Of a stretch of DNA of 64,000 bases, positions 18,809-27,579 are shown piece by piece. Each line of letters starts with the position of its first letter. Within the stretch, counting starts at the first letter, position 1. The notes under the pieces are model-generated. The model was given only the letters and a program-made list of their open reading frames with translations. It had not been told where the DNA came from and made no database searches. The translations under genes and the position numbers were made by a program. The DNA comes from Granulicella sp. (GTDB taxonomy: Bacteria > Acidobacteriota > Terriglobia > Terriglobales > Acidobacteriaceae), in the NCBI GenBank assembly GCA_003133205.1, contig PKWK01000347.1:17861-81860 (forward strand). Direction: 5' to 3'.

Positions 18809-19393
18809 TTATGGCTGCGGTGTGTCACGTTTTCTCGTGAGGTGCTCGAAGTCGGAGAACACGTCATCCGCGTGAACGGAGATGTAGTGGCGCAGATCGG
18901 CGGTTGGCGCGTATATAAGCGTCGCCCCATCGGTGTCGACGAACGCCAGGGGAAGGCTATCCCACTGGTTCTGCTTGTCGATCTCTCCCTTGTCCAACGT
19001 CGCATAGGCGAGGTCATCGCCCGCAACTCTTAGCTTCACAATCACGTGGGCGGGAAAGGCCCCAAGCGGAAGGTCGAGCTTTGCGCCATCGATCGCCTGG
19101 TCCTTGAACTCCATGTCCATATAGAGCTGATCCCCCAGCCGCACGAAGTTCACTTCATAGTTCTGCACAAACTTATTGTCGGGACTGGATATCGCCAAGG
19201 TGTATTCGTGAGCGCCGGATTTCTGCAGATTGAATTCGGATTCGCCCTCTTTGCCTGCTTCGATCCAGGTGCCCTCCAGCGCAGGCTCCACGACGGCATC
19301 GTCGCTGGTATACAGGGGATGTACCGAGTTCGGCCCGCAGCCAGATAGAACGAGGCAAACAAGAGCAGCAAGCGGCAGCGCGAGCGTTTTCAT
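18809..19393 (-). CDS. Lipoprotein downstream of the membrane kinase
   Basis: 194 residues. The start MKTLALPLAALVCLVLSGC is a lipoprotein signal with an LSGC lipobox, so it is membrane-anchored by lipid at Cys19. The mature part (SVHPLYTSDDAVVEPALEGT and onwards) appears beta-rich, with several charged strands, and has no enzyme motif I recognise; the HPLYT..D.....L.G.W opening recurs in small lipoproteins of unknown role. A strong AGGAGG ribosome site supports the ATG at 19393. It lies 86 bases after the Ser/Thr kinase gene on the same strand and could be co-transcribed, making a sensor or target role for the kinase possible but unproven. Confidence 0.75.
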   Translation of the reverse strand: MKTLALPLAALVCLVLSGCGPNSVHPLYTSDDAVVEPALEGTWIEAGKEGESEFNLQKSGAHEYTLAISSPDNKFVQNYEVNFVRLGDQLYMDMEFKDQAIDGAKLDLPLGAFPAHVIVKLRVAGDDLAYATLDKGEIDKQNQWDSLPLAFVDTDGATLIYAPTADLRHYISVHADDVFSDFEHLTRKRDTPQP

Positions 19394-19479
19394 GGCTCCT
19401 CCTCCGCCGGGCGCCCTACGACCTTTCCGTGGGCAATCTCCGGCGTCTACTACGGAGAAGCGCCATTCCGGTTCAGGAA

Positions 19480-21951
19480 TTACACCCCTGGCGGAGTTTT
19501 TGTGGCCGGCCCAGCTTTTCGCTGGACGCGCCGCCCCATCGCCAGCCGGAGATAGGAAGACCGGCTGGCACCGAGCATGAGCGTAATCCCCACCACCAGC
19601 AGCGCAATCGGCCAGGTGGCGCGGCTGTGAAAGAAGTCCTGCTGCAAACGCACGATTCCGATTGCCAGGAAGAACAGCCCGGTGGCGAAGAAGTTCTTCA
19701 TCTGTTTCGGGATGCTGCCGAAGACAAACGCGCACGCCACAATCGGCAACAGAATCTCAAATGTCCTTGCCTCGCGCCGCATTGCGATTTGCGCGGGCGA
19801 TTCGTCCCAGAGCCGGGACGCTTCGAGCCCCAGCAGGAGCAAGGACGTCATAACGTGTCCCGGAATGACGAACCGGAAGGACTTGGCCACCATGCGCAGT
19901 TGGGAGGAGTGGAAGCGCTCGAAGACGCTCTGCAGGAGCAGATAGATTCCCGCGTTGATGATGAAGAGGTACTCGATTTGCCCACGCGTCCACGGCGCCA
20001 CGGACTGCAGCCACTTGGCATAGGGCTCGTGGAAGAGGGCCACGCCGCTGAGCGCTGCGAATGTGAAAGTGACGGCCAATGGATAGAAGTAGCGGGAATC
20101 GGCGCCGCGACCCGAGCGCTCGAGTGCGAACGCGGCCACGAAGAAAGCGAGGGCGATCGGAATCAGGTGGAAATAGATCCTGCCGGGGTCGTTGTCGAAC
20201 CATTCCAGCATGCCGAGGCGGAGCAAGGTGACCAGGCTGAACAGGGCCGCCATGACCGCAAATACGAGCGAGAAGACGGAGCTGCGCGTGAACTGCCGCA
20301 GCCACACATATACGGGAAGGGAAAGCAGGAGTGCCCACCACAGTTGCGCATTGGTGGTTTTCTTGAACGAATCGAAGCGGTAGAAAAGTTCGAGGTCCTG
20401 GCGGCCTTTTGTGAACGCCGAGAAGATGCCGTATTCGCCCATGGTCACGAGCAATGCGACCGGCAACAAAAGACAGAACGCAAGCAGGTATGCGATGGAA
20501 AAACGGAATTGCCCGGTCTTCCAGCTTCGGATGCCCAGATACGCAGTGGGTACGGCAACGGCACTCACTACGAATACCGAGAGAGGGCCCGAAAGTGCAG
20601 GGACCTTAAACAGGAAGACCAAGGCTGCCCCGACGACCAGCAGCCACGCGCCGAGGTAGAGGCTGACCTGAGAGAACGACAGCCTCCGCGTCTCCATGAT
20701 CCACGCGTCCTCGGGCTCGGTAAGGCGGCCGTATGCCTTGCGCAGCGCGTCGTACTCCGAATCGGAGACGACCTGGTCGTTCTTCCAGCCGTCCAATTCC
20801 CGCAGGTGCCCTTCGATCCGGCCGGCGATCAGGCGGGAGTAGGAGGCCGGCACACCGAGGACCTCCTGCCCGGCGAGATAACGCTCAATGTCCTCGGCCA
20901 TTTCGCGGGCGGAATTGTAGCGCTCGGCAGGATTCTTCTCGAGAGCCTTCAGGCAGATGTTCTGGAGCGCGCGTGGGAGTGAGGAGTTCAGGCGGCGCGG
21001 CAGGACCGGTTCGCGATCGCGAATGGCCCCGATCAGTTCCATGGGGCTCTCTCCGTGGAAGGGGAGCGATCCGGTGAGCACCTGGTAGAGGATTGTTCCG
21101 AGGGAAAAGACGTCGCTGCGCGGATCGAGGGAGGTATCGCCGCGAGTCTGTTCCGGCGAGAAATAGTCCGGCGTGCCGACGATGGCACCGGCGTGGGTGA
21201 CGCGACTTTCCAGGTCGCCGACTTCGAGTGCGAGTCCAAAATCGAGCAGCTTGGGATCAAGGTCGGGCCCGACCAGGATGTTGGCGGGCTTGAGGTCGCG
21301 GTGGAGAAGGTTGTGCTGATGCAGGAACTCGACCGCGAGAACAACCTTCTGCACCAGTTCAACTTTTTGCCGCAACGGCAACGGGCGCGCCACCTCGGTG
21401 AGTGGACTCCCCTCCAGGTACTCCATTACAAAATGGGGCGTTTCGTGGGGTTCGCCGAGGTTGTAGATCTGGACGATGTTGGGATGGCTCAGCCGGGCCA
21501 TGGCGCGGGCCTCGCGCATGAAACGCTCGCGAAGGGTTGGATGATTTGTGTATTGCGCCTTCAGGGTCTTGATGGCGACCTTGCGCCCCAATCGCTCATC
21601 TACGGCAAGAAACACCCGGCCCATTCCGCCGGATCCGATCTCGCTGAGAATCCGGTTGCCGGAGAGCCGGCCGATGGGTAATTCGTGGGAGTCCACCGCT
21701 TCGCTCTCGGGTGGGCACTCGGTGAAGACATCCAACTCGTGCAGCGTCTCGATCTCGCGACGCAACGCGGCTTCAAGACCAGGGTGCCGCCTGCAGAAGC
21801 TGCCGATGTCGACAGGATGTTCGCTCGATATCAGGTCAACGTAGTCCGCGAGTGCCTGGGCAAGAGCATGTTCGGCGTCCGTGTCCTGGGATGGAGAATT
21901 GTCCCCCAGGTTCTCGGCACTTCGATCTCCGCTCTGGTTGGTACGGTTCAC
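19480..21951 (-). CDS. Membrane Ser/Thr protein kinase (Hanks type)
   Basis: 823 residues. Residues about 25-80 form an alpha-helical N-terminal part also seen in ECF-linked kinases. The kinase domain (about 97-365) has the Gly loop GSGGMG (106-111), VAIK with Lys128, the catalytic loop LLHRDLKPANIL, a LLDFGLAL magnesium loop and GTPDYFSPEQTRGD. After a linker come roughly ten or more hydrophobic helices to the end, instead of a PASTA or other sensor domain. The start is GTG at 21951, overlapping the sigma-factor stop (GTGA). Coupling to a sigma factor suggests phospho-control of transcription. A longer frame upstream is the sigma gene read in another frame. Confidence 0.9.
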   Translation of the reverse strand: MNRTNQSGDRSAENLGDNSPSQDTDAEHALAQALADYVDLISSEHPVDIGSFCRRHPGLEAALRREIETLHELDVFTECPPESEAVDSHELPIGRLSGNRILSEIGSGGMGRVFLAVDERLGRKVAIKTLKAQYTNHPTLRERFMREARAMARLSHPNIVQIYNLGEPHETPHFVMEYLEGSPLTEVARPLPLRQKVELVQKVVLAVEFLHQHNLLHRDLKPANILVGPDLDPKLLDFGLALEVGDLESRVTHAGAIVGTPDYFSPEQTRGDTSLDPRSDVFSLGTILYQVLTGSLPFHGESPMELIGAIRDREPVLPRRLNSSLPRALQNICLKALEKNPAERYNSAREMAEDIERYLAGQEVLGVPASYSRLIAGRIEGHLRELDGWKNDQVVSDSEYDALRKAYGRLTEPEDAWIMETRRLSFSQVSLYLGAWLLVVGAALVFLFKVPALSGPLSVFVVSAVAVPTAYLGIRSWKTGQFRFSIAYLLAFCLLLPVALLVTMGEYGIFSAFTKGRQDLELFYRFDSFKKTTNAQLWWALLLSLPVYVWLRQFTRSSVFSLVFAVMAALFSLVTLLRLGMLEWFDNDPGRIYFHLIPIALAFFVAAFALERSGRGADSRYFYPLAVTFTFAALSGVALFHEPYAKWLQSVAPWTRGQIEYLFIINAGIYLLLQSVFERFHSSQLRMVAKSFRFVIPGHVMTSLLLLGLEASRLWDESPAQIAMRREARTFEILLPIVACAFVFGSIPKQMKNFFATGLFFLAIGIVRLQQDFFHSRATWPIALLVVGITLMLGASRSSYLRLAMGRRVQRKAGPATKTPPGV

Positions 21952-22547
21952 TCTTTCCTCTTGCCCATCGCACGCAGACGCTGGAGAGCGCGGTGCAGCA
22001 AGACCGCGACCGCCTCGCGGCTTCTGCCCATCTGTGTTGCCATCTCCGCAGAGGAAAGTCCTTCTACCTTGGCCAGGAGGATCGCTTCCCGATAGTCGGG
22101 CGGCAGAGCGTCCAATCGCGCGAGCAGATTCCGGATGCTCTCGTTCTGCATCAGGATTCGGCTTGGAGTGGTTGGATCGGCCGGTTCCGGTCCGTCGGGG
22201 TTGCTGGCGGACCGAAAGCGCACCAACTCCACCGCGCGGCGCTTTTGCCGCGCCTGCGAGCGGGCCTCGTCCGCGACGAGATGGTCGGCGATACGGGAGA
22301 GCCAGCTCATGAAACTGCCCGGACAACGGTAGGTGAAGCTTCCGATATCCTTTGAGGCAGCGAGAAATACTTCCTGCAGGATGTCGTCCACTTCGACGCG
22401 CTCACGCAGACGTTCACTCAACTTGTAGCGGATGAGTACGGCCAACCGAGGCCTGTAGGCCGCAAAGAGCTGGCCGAAAGCGGTCTCATCTCCCGCGCGG
22501 AACCTCTCGACCAGATCAAATGTGGATGTAAAGGACGACACACCCAT
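21948..22547 (-). CDS. ECF-like sigma-70 family factor
   Basis: 199 residues. Region 2 is visible in FRAGDETAFGQLFAAYRPRL and VEVDDILQEVFLAASKDIGS then FMSWLSRIADHLVADEARSQ. Region 4 is RLDALPPDYREAILLAKVEG with the helix-turn-helix SSAEMATQMGRSREAVAVLL. The long charged linker between the regions resembles ECF factors paired with Ser/Thr kinases in Planctomycetes and Acidobacteria. The ATG at 22547 is preceded by GGGAG. The next gene, a membrane Ser/Thr kinase, starts within its stop codon, so the two are made together, and phosphorylation of the factor or its partner is a reasonable inference. Confidence 0.9.
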   Translation of the reverse strand: MGVSSFTSTFDLVERFRAGDETAFGQLFAAYRPRLAVLIRYKLSERLRERVEVDDILQEVFLAASKDIGSFTYRCPGSFMSWLSRIADHLVADEARSQARQKRRAVELVRFRSASNPDGPEPADPTTPSRILMQNESIRNLLARLDALPPDYREAILLAKVEGLSSAEMATQMGRSREAVAVLLHRALQRLRAMGKRKE

Positions 22548-22597
22548 CTGCAACTCCCGGTTATTGGCCCGAGTATACGCCAGCGGCAGAGGCGGCC

Positions 22598-22672
22598 GGA
22601 TTCGAGGCGCGGGGAAATGCGCTGGAGCTGAATCTCGACCTGAACAAGATGGCGTCGATGACTTCGAAGTAG
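22598..22672 (+). pseudogene. kdpC: Second KdpC tail relic
   Basis: The frame ends ARGNALELNLDLNKMASMTSK and then stops at 22670. This matches the tail of the KdpC relic at 18567 ([19 protein letters not shown]) on the same strand, 3.9 kb away. Only about 20 codons are recognisable. Confidence 0.5.
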
Positions 22673-22782
22673 CTAGAGCCTCTTGGAGTTGCTGTGTCTG
22701 GCAAGACGGAACCAGAACCGGTTTGTTTCCCAACCCACAGCTTCTGAAACAGCGCTGTGTGATCAACGGCCTGCGTGCACAT

Positions 22783-23836
22783 TCAGGCAAATAGGCTGTC
22801 GTATACAGCAAATGTCCGCTCAACCATTCGAGAATTTGGAAAGTGGTCAAGGGCTCGCTGGCGCCTTGCGATACCCATTGCCTCCCGTTTCCGGCCATCA
22901 TGAATCAATTCTCCCACCCGCTGTGCAAGTTCGGCAGGTGAGGCGGGAGGAACGAGCCAACCTGTTTCGCCATTCTGCACCAACTCACAAAGTCCCTCAA
23001 CGGCGCTTGCAATCACGGGCAAACCTGCGGCCATTCCCTCCAATGCCGCTACACCAAAGCCTTCGTCCAGAGATGGCAAAACGAAAATGTCCCAACCTGC
23101 CATGACAGACGGCAGGTCCTCTCTCCAACCGAGGAAGGAGACAATGCCAGATACGCCGAGTTGGCGACTTTTCTGTTCCAAAGCACCTCGTAAGGTACCA
23201 CCGCCTGCGATTTCTAAGCGGAGGTCAGGAAACTCAGGTGCGAGGACGGCTAGTGCCTCGATGAGGTAGTTAAGTCCTTTGATCAATTCCAAGCGACACG
23301 CCGTTCCGATTACTACTCCTGCGTGTGCCGGGCGTGGAACAGAAAAGTCGGATACGTTGATCCCGGGATATATCACCACGGCATTTGGGTCTTTGGAATA
23401 ATCCGCTATAACTCGCAATTGGCTTTGAGTACGTCTCGCCTAGGCAAGTCGCAACTGGGCGCGACAACCCCAGTGAATTCCGAAGCACGCCGTGAAGATT
23501 GCGCACTATCCGTGCGCCAGTAAGCAGATGTCCCATACCAGTAAGCAAGCGTCCTCCAGTGTGCTGATGAATGACACTGAATTCGATCGAACGCAGCAGT
23601 GCCGCATACCGTGCCGACCCCCAAGGATCTCGCGCACTACCGCTCCAATTGATGCAGGTCGATTTGACACCCACTTGCTGCAGGCGCTCGGCAAGCTCGC
23701 CCTCTCGAAGAAAGCAAGCGTGGATCTCGTACCTTGCCGGATCGACTGCAACAGCCAAGCTTTCAAGCATTCGAAAAATGCCCATCCCAGCTGGTTCAGC
23801 TGTACCCAAAACATGCAGGACTCGTCGCGGTTTCAT
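22783..23836 (-). pseudogene. Glycosyltransferase family 4, frameshifted
   Basis: The N-terminal half (MKPRRVLHVLGTAEPAGMGI, then IHQHTGGRLLTGMGHLLTGA) and the C-terminal half (VVIYPGINVSDFSVPRP, TACRLELIKGLNYLIEALA, VLPSLDEGFGVAALEGMAAG) are in different minus-strand frames that meet near 23418-23425. Together they make a normal GT-B, GT4-like protein of about 350 residues with the donor-binding E(x7)E region (DEGFGVAALEG). One base gained or lost would restore it, so this is either a recent mutation or a sequencing error. Such enzymes add sugars to lipid carriers or glycans. Next upstream on the same strand is an equally damaged polysaccharide deacetylase. No good ribosome site precedes the ATG at 23836. 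Confidence 0.8.
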
Positions 23837-24159
23837 CGGATTGTTTGCCTGGGCATGCGATGTACTTTCCACACTCGATTCTGAAAATCGGGTTCTATTC
23901 GCATTGTATTGCGCTGATAGCGCGATGTGGTTTCCGCTTCCCAAGAACCAATTCTTCAACGATCACATTGGTCGTGGGAACATTGCATCTGAACTGTGTC
24001 GCCTCCGGAACCGATTATCTGAGCACAGCTAGGCAATTAGGAGAGAAGTATGACGCGGCCCTTGGATCAAGGGAGTCTTTGCCACAGCTTTCGCCAGGAC
24101 CCATTTGGCGTTTACTGACAAAATTGACACGCCAAGGCAGACCAAGAGTTGCGAGTGGG
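23837..24159. other. Intergenic stretch, nothing recognised
   Basis: About 320 bases between the frameshifted glycosyltransferase and the deacetylase relic. Short open frames exist on both strands but none has a ribosome site or a recognisable motif, and no hairpin or repeat stands out. Confidence 0.4.
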
Positions 24160-24864
24160 CTAATGCGAAAGGAATCGAAAGCGCCGAAGTGCGCTTGCCA
24201 ATCGCGATCGCAGGCGAATATGTATACGGATCCAATCAAGCGGGCTCGTGCCAAATGCTGCGCGAAATTCGATGTCGACTAGAGTATCGCCTGGATGGAC
24301 CATGGTGCGCCTCAGTAGCAGGGGATCTGTCCAGAAATCGTTCAAGCCTTCTTCGCACGTAAAGGCGAGGGGAAAACTCCATCTACCGATCCGCGAATCC
24401 GATCATCGAAGGCTCCAAAAGGATAAGCAAAAGAGAGAGGTCTAAAACCTGCTTTGCTCAGGTCCTCTTTTGAGCCTATGAGTTCGTCAGACACTGCGCC
24501 GTCGGGAATAGCAGTCAGGTCGGGATGTGTTCGAGTATGCGCCCCAATTTCAACTCCGCGCGCGGACCAATGTTGAAGTTCCTCCATCGTCATCATGGGC
24601 AGGCCGTCCCATGAGGTCACGCTCCCTACTTGCCCGGTGATCACAAAGACCACGCTTAGGGAACCGAACTGCTCGAGCACCGGGAAGGCGTGATCGGCAG
24701 TGTCTGAATAGGCGTCGTCGAAGGTGAAGATGATCGGTTTTTTCGGAAGACCCTCGCCGGTCGTGCACCACGCAAGCCATTGTGCGGGCGTTATCGCTGT
24801 GTATCCTCGCCGAGGAAGAAGCAGCAAATACCTGTATGCGAGGTGGCTTTGATGAAAGCGCCAT
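24160..24864 (-). pseudogene. Polysaccharide deacetylase, doubly frameshifted
   Basis: The middle frame reads GYTAITPAQWLAWCTTGEG and then the NodB-type catalytic motif IIFTFDDAYSDTADHA and EIGAHTRTHPDL. The C-terminus moves to another frame near 24368-24375 (a GGGG AAAA run on the plus strand) and continues FTCEEGLNDFWTDPLLLRR to the stop at 24160. At the N-terminal end the protein-like frame has no ATG; the ATG at 24864 is in a different frame and the first about 30 family residues are missing. It directly follows the radical SAM stop codon (TAAATG). The catalytic motif is intact but the gene as written is broken. The substrate would be an N-acetylated exopolysaccharide. Confidence 0.75.
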
Positions 24865-26010
24865 TTACAAACATGCTAAAGCTGCCTGTGGCGTGCTAGC
24901 TCGTTCCATGACGCCCTGGATCTGCACGAGTCTAGCATTAGATCGCGTTCGGCCGTGAACCATCATGCCCGCAGTAACCACGCCAGTGCGGGCATAGGAT
25001 TTTTCGCAGTCCTGACTCGACGGACCGCGCATGTTGCCTTCCATGTATGCGAGACCTGGGCATCGCGTGCAGGATCCTCCGCCATGCGAACAGGTGGAGC
25101 AAACCGGCAAATCGTTCATCGTAATCGATCGAACGTCATTCATCTGCGGTGAGTGCTTCCAGATGTCGATGAATCTAGTTGTGCGCACGTTGCCGGTGGG
25201 GAGCGGGAATTGCACGCAGGGATAAACATCCCCATACGGCGAGACGTAGCAGAATGTGTGGCTCGCGCTGCATGGCAACGTATCCATGGCGTCCTCCTGG
25301 GCGAGCGGCCCGGAGGGCGGGGCGCAGAACTCCTCCGCGGTGGCGCCCAAGAGGGAAGCATCCCGGAACACTTGTTCAAGATTGGCGCGTTCGATGTTCA
25401 AGTTCAGGATTGAACGGTCGCCATCCATCATAGGAGTAATGGTAGGGTCGACGGTATACGTAGCGCCTACTTCGGCGGCCAGGGCCTGCACACCGGAATA
25501 ATCCTGAAAATTATCGCGCATGAGCACGTTGGCGAAGATCACCTTGACGCCGCGCTCCACCAGGAGCCTGGCCCCCGCCATTGATTTTTTGAGCGACCCG
25601 GGCAGCTTGGTGATGGCGTCATGCACCTCCGGGCGATGCGAGTACACGCTGATCTGCACGGATTCAGGCGCCAGCGTGTGGATCCGGTCGGCCTCCGCCT
25701 CATGGATCATGACCGCGTTGGTCTTCAATTTCACGCAGAACATGAGTTGGCGCGCGTGCTCGACAATTTCGAAGAAGTCGCGCCGCATGAGGATTTCGCC
25801 GCCGCTGATGGTGAGGAAGAAAACTCCGGCCGCAGCCATCTGTTCCAACAGATCCTTGATCTCGGCAGTGTCCATCTCGCCGTGGTCGTTGTGATCCAGG
25901 TAACAGTGCACGCATCGCTCATTGCAGCGATAGGTCAGGTCGAGCTGGACGCCGAGCGGAATCCCCAGCCGCAGAGCTGTGCCGCTCATCTCCTGTATCA
26001 GTGAACTCAT
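24865..26010 (-). CDS. Radical SAM/SPASM protein of a RiPP-like cassette
   Basis: 381 residues. The radical SAM cluster motif is CNERCVHC (Cys29, Cys33, Cys36), followed by TISGGEILMRRDFFEI, typical of PqqE-like enzymes. The C-terminal half has SPASM-type cysteines: PCSASHTFCYVSPYGDVYPC, then CSTCSHGGGSCTRCPG and a last Cys in SSQDCEKSY, enough for auxiliary 4Fe-4S clusters. Such enzymes modify ribosomally made peptides. The ATG overlaps the stop of the PqqD-like gene (ATGA), the normal arrangement for a leader-binding partner. Its target is probably the small peptide encoded at 27580-27759, but this is inferred from the operon. The gene is intact, unlike its downstream neighbours. Confidence 0.88.
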   Translation of the reverse strand: MSSLIQEMSGTALRLGIPLGVQLDLTYRCNERCVHCYLDHNDHGEMDTAEIKDLLEQMAAAGVFFLTISGGEILMRRDFFEIVEHARQLMFCVKLKTNAVMIHEAEADRIHTLAPESVQISVYSHRPEVHDAITKLPGSLKKSMAGARLLVERGVKVIFANVLMRDNFQDYSGVQALAAEVGATYTVDPTITPMMDGDRSILNLNIERANLEQVFRDASLLGATAEEFCAPPSGPLAQEDAMDTLPCSASHTFCYVSPYGDVYPCVQFPLPTGNVRTTRFIDIWKHSPQMNDVRSITMNDLPVCSTCSHGGGSCTRCPGLAYMEGNMRGPSSQDCEKSYARTGVVTAGMMVHGRTRSNARLVQIQGVMERASTPQAALACL

Positions 26011-26303
26011 GGCGTCACCTCGATCGGTATGTTGGAGACTTTCAGGATACCCTCCTGCGCTAAACCTTCCACCAACTTCTCGGCATCGCGCAAGGCTACG
26101 TCCCGATCAACTTCGAACTCCGCGCAGACGTGCTGCTCAACGATCTCTGAGAGCGGCGTCATGCCGTCTGCCGCCTGCCAGATCGCTGCCGCGGTTTCAT
26201 TCAAGCTGAACAGTTTTGAATCGCGGGCGGACAAGATCATCATCTCTTCACCAATCATCCGAGCTGCGACTTCCCTGGCTCGAGCGATATAAACGGGGCT
26301 CAT
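26007..26303 (-). CDS. PqqD-like peptide chaperone (RRE)
   Basis: 98 residues of the PqqD fold, a winged-helix RiPP recognition element. Visible features are the N-terminal beta part EEMMILSARDSKLFSLNETA, the AAIWQAADG turn, and the helical half ending EGLAQEGILKV. Proteins of this kind bind the leader of a precursor peptide and present it to the modifying enzyme. Four-base overlaps link it to both neighbours: its stop overlaps the radical SAM start, and its own ATG overlaps the HPr-kinase-like stop. It resembles the PqqD relatives that accompany HprK-related kinase A genes. I expect it to bind the Y-x-x-P-x-F motif of the peptide at 27580-27759. Confidence 0.85.
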   Translation of the reverse strand: MSPVYIARAREVAARMIGEEMMILSARDSKLFSLNETAAAIWQAADGMTPLSEIVEQHVCAEFEVDRDVALRDAEKLVEGLAQEGILKVSNIPIEVTP

Positions 26304-27172
26304 GCGATTACCTCCCAGACACGAGAATCGGGAACGAAAGTCAGACGCCGAATCGGAACCGTCCGCACCAGTTCATAAACGGAGTCAAACACTCGCCCGA
26401 CTAACTCAGAATCGTGTGCAAAAAAGAGGACACTCCCGAGCAAGGCACGCGTTGCATCCGCGTCGCCGACCGGTTCTATTCGGTTCACCGGACCTTGGGC
26501 GAGCAGATACAGCGCAGCGAGTGGCGCGCGCACGTTCTCCCCCGGCTGCCCGAGTTCTCCCGCAAAGGGAGTGCCGTAGGCAACATACCCGTCGCCTTCG
26601 CGGCGGAGATAGGAGATTTCGTCCGTGAGCAGGGTGACATCCGGAGGAGCGAGGCGCGAAATAGTCGTTTTGCCAGCCCCCGAGACCCCTGCGAACAGGA
26701 ATGCCCGGCCATTGCGCACAGCGCTGGCGGCGTGAACCAGAATCCCGCCCTGCTTGGCGAGCAGCAAAGAATGCAGGATGCGGAACGCGGCGTCGATCGC
26801 ATAAGGGGTCGCGGCCTGACGAATGTGCCCATGGCGCAAGGCCGGGTCTAATTCCGCGTGGAAATCACCACGCTCCAGAACCCATCGGCCGCCTTCGAGA
26901 CGCACGCTCAAGTCTTGGTCGGGGTCGATTGCGCCGTGGATCGTGCCGGAAGGAGAGATCTCGACCTCCAACTCGAAGACAGGTTCTGCGGCGGGATTCA
27001 CGAAGCCTCCATAACGGTTCCCGAGTATCTGAAGAAACTCCGGGTTGTCCGTACGCACGACGATGGGCATGCCGCCGATCTCGACGACCACGTCGCACAC
27101 CTGGGCAGCACCCATCAATTGACCCACGACAGTTTCGACCGTCTGCGCAGGCTGAGCAGTATCCGTGTGCAT
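26300..27172 (-). CDS. HPr kinase-related protein (HprK-rel-A type)
   Basis: 290 residues from the ATG at 27172. The P-loop is GVSGAGKTT (about residues 162-170) in an HPr-kinase-like setting: GGILVHAASAVRNGRAFLFA precedes it and LLTDEISYLRR follows. The N-terminal half is a beta-rich domain. These proteins recur next to PqqD-like chaperones as the HprK-related kinase A family, whose substrate is unknown; in some lasso-peptide clusters an HPr-kinase relative phosphorylates the peptide. Here the candidate peptide has several Ser and Thr residues in its tail. The gene overlaps the preceding peptidase-like gene by 58 bases and its stop overlaps the PqqD start. An upstream in-frame start at 27217 is possible. 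Confidence 0.85.
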   Translation of the reverse strand: MHTDTAQPAQTVETVVGQLMGAAQVCDVVVEIGGMPIVVRTDNPEFLQILGNRYGGFVNPAAEPVFELEVEISPSGTIHGAIDPDQDLSVRLEGGRWVLERGDFHAELDPALRHGHIRQAATPYAIDAAFRILHSLLLAKQGGILVHAASAVRNGRAFLFAGVSGAGKTTISRLAPPDVTLLTDEISYLRREGDGYVAYGTPFAGELGQPGENVRAPLAALYLLAQGPVNRIEPVGDADATRALLGSVLFFAHDSELVGRVFDSVYELVRTVPIRRLTFVPDSRVWEVIA

Positions 27173-27576
27173 AGCTCCGAGTGTCGCACGATCGAGGAGC
27201 CGATGCGATGCCACCAAACCCTGGTCGGGGCCACCGGGCGACCGTCCCGCAGAATGGAAGTCACATCACCCAGGATCTCGTCATGGCGGAATGGGGGGTC
27301 ATCGAAGCGAAGCGAATCCCCACGAGTGATGACACCATCGCCATGTTTCCCGATCAGCCGGTGCGCGACAAACGCCTGGTTGCGGTAGCACAAGATAATC
27401 CGGCCGGTGCGCAGTTCGGATGCGCTTCGCCGCCGCACGGTCAGGATGTCGCCAGGCCAGACCGAGGGGAGCATGCTGGTTCCGGTGACTCGCAAACGGA
27501 CTTCTCCAAATCGGCGAATGACCTCCGCGGTGAGGTCGCGTTTGGCTGCATCTTGCAACTCTCCGGTTAGGTCCAT
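27115..27576 (-). CDS. S24/S26-like Ser-His peptidase
   Basis: 153 residues. The nucleophile motif is VTGTSMLPSVWPGD with Ser34. The second catalytic motif, where bacterial leader peptidases have Lys, reads AFVAHRLIGKHGDG with His72 in that place, followed by VITRGDSL. This Ser-His arrangement matches the ER/SipW type of S26 signal peptidases. The usual N-terminal membrane anchor is not evident; a hydrophobic C-terminal segment is short and Arg-rich. It lies directly between the candidate RiPP precursor (4 bases away) and the kinase gene, so cleavage of the precursor is the natural hypothesis. It could also be a housekeeping-like processing enzyme borrowed by the cassette. Confidence 0.75.
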   Translation of the reverse strand: MDLTGELQDAAKRDLTAEVIRRFGEVRLRVTGTSMLPSVWPGDILTVRRRSASELRTGRIILCYRNQAFVAHRLIGKHGDGVITRGDSLRFDDPPFRHDEILGDVTSILRDGRPVAPTRVWWHRIGSSIVRHSELCTRILLSLRRRSKLSWVN

Positions 27577-27579
27577 CGG

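Noticed and set aside
19429..20982. Plus-strand open frame of about 517 codons over the kinase membrane domain
   Set aside because: Arg/Glu/Gln-rich product typical of an antisense frame of hydrophobic coding sequence.
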